This document shows, one piece after another, positions 21,492 to 28,739 of a stretch of DNA of 64,000 nt. Each line of letters opens with the position of its first letter. Positions within the stretch are counted from its first letter, which is position 1. This stretch comes from CAUTUX01 sp963545485. Its GTDB lineage: Bacteria > Bacillota > Clostridia > Christensenellales > CAG-917. A model generated the notes under the pieces. It saw only the letters and a program-made list of their open reading frames with translations. It searched no databases and was not told the origin of the DNA. The stretch lies in contig CAUUJG010000002.1 of NCBI GenBank assembly GCA_963545485.1, positions 39,784-103,783 on the forward strand, given 5' to 3'. The translations under genes and the position numbers were made by a program.

Positions 21492-22316
21492 TTAATTTAT
21501 TAGACTCCATTCTTCATGCAATGTCACACTTTCACCACATTTTAAATCTCTCATGCTTGAAAGTCCTTCTATCTCCAAGATATCCCCACTAGTGTATATT
21601 TCCATATTTGACATAAAATCACCATACTTTCCTGTACTCTTTTCTTCTTTAAATTTACATTTAAATTTCATACCTTTTAAACTATATTCTGCTTCAGGTG
21701 TATTTAAAAATAATCCGAGTTTTAGTGGTTCTAATCCGCTTTTTTGTTGCACGATAAGCTTTTCTTTACTAATTTTAATTCTTTCATCGTAAATGTCAGT
21801 ATATGGCCATATAACTAAGTTTTGCTGAGGATTTAAATCATCCATTTTCTTATTTAAATTAACTGTCAGCTCACCACCAATATCCATAACCGTCAAAGCC
21901 CATGCGGCGATACTTTCTATATTTTTACTCTTTGATACAATCGTATTTTCTATATACACCTTATTTTTTTTGATACCGATATCTAAAATATAATCAAATT
22001 TTGGATCAATATTTGATATAAATGTTCCTCCATGCTCGTTCAATCTGTATGACACCGGTTTATTATCAGCTACATATGTGCAAATGTTCTCTGGTGATTT
22101 CCATAATCTATGTCCACCATATAAATGCCAATTATCTTTGTATGCATCGTTGTATACCTGAACTTTTCTTTCAAGATCCTCTTTTAATATGTTGTTTTGT
22201 TTATCGCCAAAATATATAATTCTTGGTCCGACATCAATAGTTACCATAACTATCATGCCATTTTCTTCAAACTGCACACATTTACCAAAATTTTTATACT
22301 CTATAATTTGCTGCAT
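21492..22316 (-). CDS. uncharacterised galactose-mutarotase-like (DUF4380-type) protein
   Basis: 274 residues, soluble, no signal peptide. The N-terminus (VTIDVGPRIIYFG) and the motif GGHRLWKSPE near residue 69 resemble the aldose-epimerase/mutarotase-like superfamily of sugar-binding beta-sandwich proteins. The predicted strands run to the end (TLHEEWSLIN). The start overlaps the hexosaminidase stop by 23 bases, and the deacetylase begins 10 bases after the stop, so the three genes are translationally coupled. The context suggests binding or conversion of an amino-sugar intermediate. No catalytic residue pair can be assigned with certainty, so the function is unknown. Confidence 0.65.
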   Translation of the reverse strand: MQQIIEYKNFGKCVQFEENGMIVMVTIDVGPRIIYFGDKQNNILKEDLERKVQVYNDAYKDNWHLYGGHRLWKSPENICTYVADNKPVSYRLNEHGGTFISNIDPKFDYILDIGIKKNKVYIENTIVSKSKNIESIAAWALTVMDIGGELTVNLNKKMDDLNPQQNLVIWPYTDIYDERIKISKEKLIVQQKSGLEPLKLGLFLNTPEAEYSLKGMKFKCKFKEEKSTGKYGDFMSNMEIYTSGDILEIEGLSSMRDLKCGESVTLHEEWSLIN

Positions 22317-23838
22317 CCCTCTTAATATTCTCCATTTCCTCTGCTTTGCGTTTCAAACTCAAACTACCACCAGTAAATGATTTGAAAAAATTAATATTTG
22401 TAATTAAATTCTTAATACCTTTAGAATCCACAAGCCCCAAGTCTTCAAATTCGTAACCATATACCATTAATATTCCTAACAAATTGATCAATCTATTATT
22501 TTTGAATTCCTTATATGATCCGCCCAATCCGCTCCATGTGTTCTCAGCCAAAGCAAATATTCTAGGAAATGTATGTTTGAATAATTCCTCTGTAGTTGTA
22601 ATGTATTCTGTCCATAAAGGTGCTTCATATCCCAATATATTTGATGTGTTTTTTATTCCATGCTTTATCGGATTATATTTATATATTTTTTTCATGGGTG
22701 AAATATAATGTGGATAATCTAAATAATGTACCATTGTTTTACTTATAATTGTTTTCTGTCCACTTTGAATCTGTTTCTTTGTAACTTTCGGTCTACCTGG
22801 AGCTTCCATCCAATACTGCATGACAGCATCTTTATTCATCCCACCAGTGAAAGCTTCATTCCACATTATTGGAGTTTTACCCAAATTTTTAACAATTTCT
22901 ACGACCCTATTTGTAAATAGAAGCTGAAATTCAAGATAATTTTTTACTCCCGATTTTTTATAAAGCTCCTGACATTTAGGACACATTTGCCATGCTGTGC
23001 ATGGTGCTTCATCGCCTCCTAAATGGATATACTTTGATGGAAATAAAACTGCAAATTCGGCTAACAATTTTTCTATAAATTTATAAACTTCTTCTTTACC
23101 CAAACATAATACATACTTATGTATTCCGAACCATTCCATAGTGTCAATTTTACTGTTAAAACAAGATAACTCCGGATATGCTGCAATATATGTTGCTGTA
23201 TGCCCTGGCAAATCAAATTCAGGTATTACTTCAATAAATCGCTCATCACAGTATCTTATCAAATCCTTAATATCTTCTTGTGTAAAATAACCAGCAACTT
23301 CTTTTCCATCTCCGCATGTTTGTTTTCTTATTGCCCCCTTCTTATGCAATTCTGGATATACTTTACTTTCTATCCTGAAGCCCTGATCATCTGTTAAATG
23401 TAAATGAAGTTTATTTATCTTCGAGTAAGCAAGACAATCGACCACCTTCTTTATCGTTTCAAGATTAAAATAATGTCTGCACACATCCAACATATAGCTA
23501 CGATATTCCATTTTTGCTTTGTCTTTTATTGTCATATATGGAATGATACTTATTCCATTATCATAATACTCAAAAATCAATTGTTTGAGCGACATAACGG
23601 CATAGAATACCCCTTTTTGTTCATTTGCTGTTATTGTTATTTCGCTATTTATATCTAAAATATAATCATATTCAATATCACTATATTTAATTGTTATTCT
23701 GTTTGGTTTATTATCTTCAAAGTCCAGAAAAAATAGCTCATTTTTAAACAATTCACTGCCTGAAAATTCTGTATGTTTATTAAAAACAAACTCTCCATCA
23801 CCATATGTGACATCAAAGGGTCTAGGAATTATTTTCAT
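22294..23838 (-). CDS. beta-N-acetylhexosaminidase, glycoside hydrolase family 20, cytoplasmic
   Basis: 514 residues. Residues 1-100 form the GH20 non-catalytic alpha/beta domain and residues from about 110 the TIM barrel, starting at YRSYMLDVCRHYF and followed by HLHLTDDQGFR. The catalytic pair is Asp276-Glu277 in H-L-G-G-D-E-A-P. These enzymes release terminal GlcNAc or GalNAc by substrate-assisted catalysis. There is no signal peptide, so it should act on imported oligosaccharides. A CxxC (C-P-K-C) lies shortly after the active site. SD GGGAGAA precedes the ATG. It is the first gene of the operon with the mutarotase-like protein and PIG-L deacetylase, and is divergent from dtd. Confidence 0.92.
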   Translation of the reverse strand: MKIIPRPFDVTYGDGEFVFNKHTEFSGSELFKNELFFLDFEDNKPNRITIKYSDIEYDYILDINSEITITANEQKGVFYAVMSLKQLIFEYYDNGISIIPYMTIKDKAKMEYRSYMLDVCRHYFNLETIKKVVDCLAYSKINKLHLHLTDDQGFRIESKVYPELHKKGAIRKQTCGDGKEVAGYFTQEDIKDLIRYCDERFIEVIPEFDLPGHTATYIAAYPELSCFNSKIDTMEWFGIHKYVLCLGKEEVYKFIEKLLAEFAVLFPSKYIHLGGDEAPCTAWQMCPKCQELYKKSGVKNYLEFQLLFTNRVVEIVKNLGKTPIMWNEAFTGGMNKDAVMQYWMEAPGRPKVTKKQIQSGQKTIISKTMVHYLDYPHYISPMKKIYKYNPIKHGIKNTSNILGYEAPLWTEYITTTEELFKHTFPRIFALAENTWSGLGGSYKEFKNNRLINLLGILMVYGYEFEDLGLVDSKGIKNLITNINFFKSFTGGSLSLKRKAEEMENIKRDAANYRV

Positions 23839-23918
23839 ATCATTTTCTCCCAGATGTTAATAAAAAAATTCTATCACACGGGTTGCTTTATTACAATGAT
23901 ACCCCTAAAATGTGATTT

Positions 23919-24362
23919 ATGAGAGCGGTAATTCAACGAACATTCAATTCCAAATTATATGTTGAAAATAAACTTATAAGTGAAATTCCTTCTGGTCTTA
24001 CAATATTTATAGGCATAACTGAAGGAGATACTTTCGAACAAGCAAAATACTTTGCCCAAAAAATGGCAAAATTACGTGTGTTTAGAGATGAAAATGGCAA
24101 AATGAATTTAAATATAAAACAAGCCGGCGGCGAAATTTTACTTGTTTCACAATTTTCATTAGCAGGTACATTAGGAAAAGGAACTGGAAATCGTCCTGAT
24201 TTTATTAAGGCTGAAAAACCAGAAAGAGCACGACAACTTTACGAATATATTACTAATGAAATAAGAAAAGAAGGGGTAATTGTAAAGAACGGGGTATTTG
24301 GTGCACATATGTATATTGAACAACAACAAGATGGTCCTCTTTCGTTCGTCTTCGAATGCTAA
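23919..24362 (+). CDS. dtd: D-aminoacyl-tRNA deacylase
   Basis: 147 residues, the usual length of the family. It hydrolyses D-amino acids (and glycine from tRNA-Ala) off mischarged tRNAs. Visible hallmarks are the N-terminus MRAVIQR, the motif S-Q-F-S-L-A-G near residue 79 (usual SQFTLYG), G-N-R-P-D-F and the C-terminal D-G-P-L-S-F, which corresponds to the Gly-cis-Pro motif NGPVT with Asp for Asn and Leu-Ser for Val-Thr. There is no clear Shine-Dalgarno. A TACAAT box at 23892-23897 would give a leader of only about 15 bases. Usually dtd follows relA/spoT; here it stands alone, divergent from the GH20 operon and bordered by an IS200/IS605 element. Confidence 0.93.
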   Translation: MRAVIQRTFNSKLYVENKLISEIPSGLTIFIGITEGDTFEQAKYFAQKMAKLRVFRDENGKMNLNIKQAGGEILLVSQFSLAGTLGKGTGNRPDFIKAEKPERARQLYEYITNEIRKEGVIVKNGVFGAHMYIEQQQDGPLSFVFEC

Positions 24363-24430
24363 ATATTCACATGTCATCTATCAGCTTTCTTTTTATTATA
24401 TATTTCGTTTTATCATTATATTGAAACAAT

Positions 24431-24473
24431 GCTACCGCAATCCCACTGGCTTTAAACGGTGGGTTAAGGTAGC
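24431..24473 (+). repeat. IS200/IS605 left-end subterminal hairpin
   Basis: GCTACC (24431-24436) pairs with GGTAGC (24468-24473), and inside it CCCAC (24442-24446) pairs with GTGGG (24459-24463), giving a double-stem hairpin. Such imperfect palindromes near the left end are recognised by the Y1 transposase as single-stranded DNA. Confidence 0.75.
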
Positions 24474-24513
24474 AAAAAATAGATATTTGTGATCTAATAA
24501 TTATTATAGGAAT

Positions 24514-24910
24514 ATGGAAATCAAAGAATAGACATAAATATTAACTACAGTATCATATTATTTTTGTATGTAAGTATAGAAAAAAGCTTTTAGTATCAAA
24601 AGAAATATCAGATTATACAAAACAATTTTCTTACGAGATATGCACAAAGAATAATATAATCATAAAATATATGGAAACAGACAAAGATCATATACGCTAT
24701 ATGATAGAAAGTGAGCCTACAATATCCATAAGTAAAGTGGATAATCTAATTAAGAGCTATACAAGATATCATATATGGAAAAAGCATACAGAATATCTTA
24801 AGAAACATTTTTGGAAAGAAGATACATTTTGGACGGATGGATATTTTGCTTGTAGCGTAGACAATGTTTCTGAAGAAATATTAAAGCAATATATAGAAAA
24901 TCAAGGGTAG
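24514..24910 (+). pseudogene. tnpA: degraded IS200/IS605 Y1 transposase (tnpA)
   Basis: The family pattern 'RHxVYxLxYHIIFVxKYRKKL' can be read, but only through damage. ATG at 24514 opens a frame that ends after five codons. The conserved frame continues one base over (a frameshift near 24525-24530) and meets TAA at 24542-24544, just before LQYHIIFVCKYRKKL. The rest (IKYMETDKDH ... YIENQG) is intact to the stop at 24910 and keeps the catalytic Tyr in YIENQ. The metal-binding HUH motif reads His-Ile-Arg: codon CGC at 24695 replaces the second His. Three independent lesions make it non-functional. A 79-codon ORF from ATG 24671 is only the surviving 3' part. Confidence 0.85.
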
Positions 24911-24928
24911 GAAAGGCAGGTAAGCTTA

Positions 24929-26032
24929 ATGTTAAAGTCATATAGATATCGAATTTATCCGAACAAAGAGCAAGAAATACAGTTGGCAAAGACATTTGGC
25001 TGTTGTCGTTTTGTATATAATCAGACCCTTGCATACAGAAAAAATACTTATGAAAAAGAGAAAAAGTCCATCAGTAAAACAGATTGTAATAATTATTGCA
25101 ATAGAGAGCTGAAAGAAGTTTATACATGGCTGAAAGAAGTAGATAAATTTGCTTTAACAAATGCAATTTATAATATGGATAGTGCTTATCAAAAGTTTTT
25201 CAAAGAGCATGCAGGTTATCCGAAGTTTAAGAGTAAGCACGATAGTCATAAATCATACACAACTAATTTTACAAATGGAAATATAACAGTAGATTTTGAT
25301 AGAGGAAGAATAAAGTTGCCAAAGTTAAAAGAGATAAAAGCAAAAATCCATAGAAATTTTGCAGGGCAAATAAAATCGGCAACTATATCTAAAGTGCCAA
25401 GTGGCAAGTATTATGTGTCCATTCTTGTAGAAACTGAACATAGACCACTTGTAAAAACAAATGGGCAAATAGGACTGGATTTAGGGATAAAAGATTTATG
25501 TATCACATCAGATGGGAAGAAATATGAAAATCCAAAGACAATTAAAAAATATGAGAAAAAGTTGATAAAATTACAAAGACAATTAGCAAATAAAACAAAA
25601 GGGAGCGAGAACTATAAGAAAAAAAGAAAACAAATAGCACTATACCATGAGAAAATAAAAAATACCAGAAAAGATTATCTACATAAGATTTCAAACGAAA
25701 TTATAAACGAAAACCAAGTGATAGTTTCGGAAAACTTACAGATAAAAAATATGGTAAGAAATCATAATTTAGCAAAATCTATCAGTGATGTATCGTGGTA
25801 TGAGCTGACAAGACAACTGGAATATAAGTCAAAATGGAATGGTAGAACTTATATTAAGATAGATACATTTTATGCAAGTAGCCAGGTATGTTTTAGTTGT
25901 GGATATAAAAATGCAAATGTAAAAGATTTAAAAGTAAGAGACTGGATATGCCCTGTCTGCAATACAAAACACGATAGAGATATCAATGCGGCAAAAAACA
26001 TATTAGCAGAGGGATTAAGACAAGTAGTATAA
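24929..26032 (+). CDS. tnpB: TnpB RNA-guided nuclease of IS200/IS605
   Basis: 367 residues, typical size. TnpB is the RNA-guided DNA endonuclease related to Cas12, and protects element copies by cutting at empty donor sites. The N-terminal helix-turn-helix region starts MLKSYRYRIYPN. RuvC residues are intact: Asp184 in GLDLGIKD, Glu268 in VSENL and Asp349/Asp351 in HDRD-INAA. The zinc ribbon has two CxxC pairs (CFSCG and CPVCN) just before the last Asp. Start at ATG 24929 after an AGGAAAGGCAGG purine-rich leader, 18 bases after the tnpA remnant. The reading frame has no damage, in contrast with tnpA. The last residues overlap the expected start of the omega-RNA. Confidence 0.95.
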   Translation: MLKSYRYRIYPNKEQEIQLAKTFGCCRFVYNQTLAYRKNTYEKEKKSISKTDCNNYCNRELKEVYTWLKEVDKFALTNAIYNMDSAYQKFFKEHAGYPKFKSKHDSHKSYTTNFTNGNITVDFDRGRIKLPKLKEIKAKIHRNFAGQIKSATISKVPSGKYYVSILVETEHRPLVKTNGQIGLDLGIKDLCITSDGKKYENPKTIKKYEKKLIKLQRQLANKTKGSENYKKKRKQIALYHEKIKNTRKDYLHKISNEIINENQVIVSENLQIKNMVRNHNLAKSISDVSWYELTRQLEYKSKWNGRTYIKIDTFYASSQVCFSCGYKNANVKDLKVRDWICPVCNTKHDRDINAAKNILAEGLRQVV

Positions 26033-26139
26033 GAACAAACAATAGGGCAGGGACTGCCCGAATTAACGCCTGTGGAGATAGTAGGTTGCGAGGTCAGAGA
26101 AGCAGGAAGCCTATAGGCTTTAGACTATGGGCAGTTCAC
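26033..26139 (+). ncRNA. probable omega-RNA / right end of the IS200/IS605 element
   Basis: Directly after the tnpB stop there is a stem GGGCAG-GGA-CTGCCC (26045-26059), a conserved-looking stretch (ACGCCTGTGGAGATAG...) and a second stem AAGCC-TATA-GGCTT (26107-26120), ending at GGGCAGTTCAC. In this family the transcript over the 3' end of tnpB and the right end is the guide RNA, with the guide being the bases just beyond the element's right end (here TTAAAAAATAATTTGC). The RNA boundaries are inferred. Confidence 0.65.
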
Positions 26140-26151
26140 TTAAAAAATAAT

Positions 26152-26180
26152 TTGCATGTGAATATCTTTTTTGCTAGAAT
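26152..26180 (+). promoter_or_regulatory. candidate rpmB promoter
   Basis: TTGCAT (26152-26157), a 17-base spacer and TAGAAT (26175-26180). The -35 is weak (3/6). It begins 13 bases after the IS right end, so the insertion seems to have spared the promoter or supplies upstream sequence. Confidence 0.4.
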
Positions 26181-26206
26181 TCTAAAAGTGTTTAGGAGGT
26201 ATACCG

Positions 26207-26404
26207 ATGTCGAGAGTTTGCAGCATTTGTGAAAAGAAACAGATGAGCGGAAATAATGTAAGCCATTCACATAGAAAAACAAGACGTTCATGGTCAGTTA
26301 ATGTGCATAAAGTAAAACTTTCCGATGAAGCTGGTGCACCAAGCGTATATGTTTGTACCCGTTGCTTAAGATCTGGAAAGAAAAAATCAGCTTGTCCTTT
26401 CTAA
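26207..26404 (+). CDS. rpmB: 50S ribosomal protein bL28
   Basis: 65 residues, a normal length. It contains the family core SGNNVSHSHRKTRRSW near residue 14 and V-C-T-R-C-L-R-S-G near residue 50. Two CxxC pairs (C-S-I-C at residues 5-8 and C-T-R-C) form the zinc-binding version of L28. Start is fixed by a consensus AGGAGG at 26193-26198. It is convergent with rpe, and the rpe-rsgA side of the gmk neighbourhood places it where Bacillus also keeps rpmB. It ends in a weak hairpin terminator. Confidence 0.97.
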   Translation: MSRVCSICEKKQMSGNNVSHSHRKTRRSWSVNVHKVKLSDEAGAPSVYVCTRCLRSGKKKSACPF

Positions 26405-26756
26405 TTTCTAAATATTATTTGCACATTTAAAACAAATAATTCACAACTAAAAGCACATAGTTTTACATTGAAATAATCAATAGCTAATCAAAACAAACAA
26501 CAAATGTAAAAATAGCAAAAACGATTGTCGATAGAAAACCGTTTTTTGTTTGTTGCTTTTCATTTTTAAATAATTTTATCACACGATCTAAATAAAGATA
26601 ATAGCATCTCCAACATCATTAGATTTATGGAATTTGCAATACTAACACGTACTTCATTTTCTTCCTATCGAATTTGCAAGAATGCCCAAATCCATAATCT
26701 CTTTTAACAATCAAGACACTTATTCGTAACATTTCAATTTTACTTTATGATCTAAA
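26405..26756. other. intergenic region between rpmB and rpe
   Basis: 352 bases without a convincing gene. The first half holds the rpmB terminator and AACAAACAAC/TTTGTTTGTTG-type partly complementary strings around it. The remainder is AT-rich with no reading frame, RNA gene or repeat that I can support. It separates two convergent genes. Confidence 0.6.
26515..26548 (+). terminator. probable intrinsic terminator after rpmB
   Basis: GCAAAAACG (26515-26523) can pair with CGTTTTTTG (26540-26548), with a T-run in the 3' arm and beyond. The stem is AT-rich, and the lengthened arms (AACAAACAAC / GTTTGTTG) add stability only imperfectly. Confidence 0.5.
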
Positions 26757-27401
26757 CTACCCTTGCAACTGTTTTATAATTTCTTTTTTGTCATCGGCAC
26801 TAAATACTGCACTTCCAGCAACCACGACATCGCAACCAGATTTTTTACAAGCATCAATTGTCTTAAGTGACACTCCACCATCTATTTCAATTAAATATTT
26901 GTATTGTTTTTTCTTTCGCTCGTTATAAACACTCTCAACTTTTTTTAAACAATCTTCTCTGAATGACTGCCCACCAAACCCTGCTTGAACTGTCATTATC
27001 AAAACAACATCTAATTGTGAAAGATATGGTTCAACTATAGAAATATCTTTATCTGCATTAACGACAAGTCCAATCAGTACTTTATTCTTTTTTGCAATAT
27101 CTATACATTGTTGCACATTCTCTGAAGCATCTGGGTGAAATGTTATAAGATTTGCTCCGGCATCACAAAACTGCTGTATATATCGTTCCGGTTTATCTAT
27201 CATCAAATGTACATCAAAAAACATGTCTGAATATTTTCTTAGAGCCCTTATCATTGGCATGCCAAATGTAATATTCGGAACATAATTACCATCCATAACA
27301 TCACAATGTACCCAATCTGCGTTCCATTCTTTAAGAAGGGATACCGCTTCAGCCATTTTACCAAAATCTGCCGACAAAATTGATGGTGCCACTTTAATCA
27401 T
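26757..27401 (-). CDS. rpe: ribulose-phosphate 3-epimerase
   Basis: 214 residues, the usual length. It interconverts ribulose-5-phosphate and xylulose-5-phosphate in the pentose phosphate pathway. TIM-barrel motifs: SILSADF near residue 7 (Ser7, Asp11), H-C-D-V-M-D-G-N-Y-V-P-N near 33 with metal His and Asp, D-V-H-L-M-I near 63, V-Q-A-G-F-G-G-Q near 138 and E-I-D-G-G-V near 171, all intact. SD AAGGTGA precedes ATG 27401. It lies downstream of rsgA on the same strand, as in Bacillus, but with a 244-base gap that holds nothing I can identify. Confidence 0.97.
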   Translation of the reverse strand: MIKVAPSILSADFGKMAEAVSLLKEWNADWVHCDVMDGNYVPNITFGMPMIRALRKYSDMFFDVHLMIDKPERYIQQFCDAGANLITFHPDASENVQQCIDIAKKNKVLIGLVVNADKDISIVEPYLSQLDVVLIMTVQAGFGGQSFREDCLKKVESVYNERKKKQYKYLIEIDGGVSLKTIDACKKSGCDVVVAGSAVFSADDKKEIIKQLQG

Positions 27402-27645
27402 ATTTCACCTTCATTTTAATTTTTATGGAATGTCTTTCCCCCAACTTCCATTTTTATTTTATAATTTTTTTCATTCAAATGTAAGTACCATTTTAAATCA
27501 TCACTATCTGCATACAAACGCAGTTAAAATTCAAATGACTTTAAATAAATCTCTGTGTCCTATTAAAAAATCTAATGTGTTTTCATATAAATATATTCTC
27601 AATATCTAAAATTAAAACTTGCTACTATTTTTACAAAATTCCATT

Positions 27646-28482
27646 TTAGTCATATTTACCTTTATCTATCAACTCATTAAAAATTTTAATATATCTATCG
27701 TATCTTCCTGGTGAAATACTTTTTCCTACTTCATCTTTTACTTTACAATTTTTTTCATTTAAATGACGACATGAACTAAATTCACATTCATGTGAACAAC
27801 TATCAAACTCTTCATAATAATTCCTAAGATTCTCAGGTTTTATCTCCACTGTATCTAATATTGAAAAACCACAGGTGTCCACTATGTAAACATCATTCAT
27901 TGTATGTATTTCGATATGTCTTGTTGTATGTTTTCCTCTACTTATATGCTCAGAAATATTATCCGTTTTTATTTTATTATTTCCAAATATATGATTTATC
28001 AATGAGCTTTTCCCAACTCCAGACTGTCCAGCAACTGCACAAATCTTTCCACGCATGCTTTCAAACAGCTGAGCCATTCCTTCTCCTGTATGTGCTGAAA
28101 CATAATATACTGGATATAATTTTTCATATTCACTAAGATTAAGTTTTTTTATATCCATCTTATTATTAACAATGCAGATATCAATACCTTCATAGAGGCA
28201 ATTTATTATCAACTTATCTACTAATATAAAGTCTGGTTCTGGCACATTTGAAACAATAATATAACACTTGTCTATGTTTGAAATTCTTGGTCTAATAAGA
28301 TAATTCTTTCTTTCATAAATATGGCTAATAACATGCTCTCCATTTAATTCTTCAATCTCAACCAAATCTCCAACGCATGGTCTCAATACAGATATTTTCT
28401 TTCTTACAGGGCAAGAGTATATCCCTTTATCTGTAAAAACTGTATACTGCGAAGATATTATCTTAATTACTTTACCCTTCAT
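27646..28482 (-). CDS. rsgA: ribosome small-subunit-dependent GTPase RsgA
   Basis: 278 residues. It is a circularly permuted GTPase that proofreads late 30S maturation. Domain order: OB-fold (residues 1-70), then the G domain in the order G4 (N-N-K-M-D near 125), G1 (G-Q-S-G-V-G-K-S near 168), G2 (Thr in K-H-T-T) and G3 (D-T-C-G-F), then the zinc finger with Cys/His ligands C-E-F-S-S-C-R-H ... C near residues 232-246. It lies between rpe and the divergent dnaB-like gene. Only a weak SD (GATGAG) is seen. Bacillus rsgA follows prkC; here that gene is absent from the locus. Confidence 0.96.
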   Translation of the reverse strand: MKGKVIKIISSQYTVFTDKGIYSCPVRKKISVLRPCVGDLVEIEELNGEHVISHIYERKNYLIRPRISNIDKCYIIVSNVPEPDFILVDKLIINCLYEGIDICIVNNKMDIKKLNLSEYEKLYPVYYVSAHTGEGMAQLFESMRGKICAVAGQSGVGKSSLINHIFGNNKIKTDNISEHISRGKHTTRHIEIHTMNDVYIVDTCGFSILDTVEIKPENLRNYYEEFDSCSHECEFSSCRHLNEKNCKVKDEVGKSISPGRYDRYIKIFNELIDKGKYD

Positions 28483-28700
28483 AACTCATCTACATGCAAC
28501 TCTATATTCACAATCACTACTCCACACTTGCATCTTCTTTTCATACACATCATATCTTTTCAATCATACTTCGTAGTTAATTTGTTACCTTACTTTAAAA
28601 CTTATATAGTTTATTCAATCTGCAAAAATGTTTCTCTTTTGAATTGTACTATCCTAAAATTTCTCTTGCAAACTTTCATTTTTTTCAACAGTTTTTAATA

Positions 28701-28729
28701 TTCATATTCAGACCTTTTTTTGTTATAAT
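28701..28729 (+). promoter_or_regulatory. extended -10 promoter of the dnaB-dnaI operon, probably leaderless
   Basis: TTCATA (28701-28706), a 17-base spacer and TG-T-TATAAT with the -10 at 28724-28729. Only 10 bases separate it from ATG 28740, so transcription would start 3-4 bases before the start codon, and no Shine-Dalgarno is present. Confidence 0.6.
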
Positions 28730-28739
28730 AACATGACAT

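Larger units (their letters stand above)
24414..26139 (+). mobile_element. IS200/IS605-family insertion sequence, transposition-defective
   Basis: The element contains a left-end hairpin, a decayed Y1 transposase gene, an intact tnpB and a structured right end that closes near ATGGGCAGTTCAC (26127-26139). The left limit is inferred from a TTTTAT string at 24408-24413 upstream of the hairpin, which would serve as the target/TAM sequence; it is not certain. No target-site duplication is expected for this family. It sits between dtd and rpmB, and its right end abuts the rpmB promoter. Confidence 0.8.

Noticed and set aside
24363..24373. Reading ATATTCACATG flanking repeats as target-site duplication of the insertion sequence
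   Set aside because: The IS200/IS605 family makes no target-site duplication, and the copies are inverted, not direct. Kept only as a low-interest observation.
24671..24910. A separate small protein of 79 residues before tnpB
   Set aside because: Its sequence is the C-terminal part of the IS200/IS605 Y1 transposase; the N-terminal part can be read upstream with a frameshift and a stop. It is the remnant of a pseudogene.
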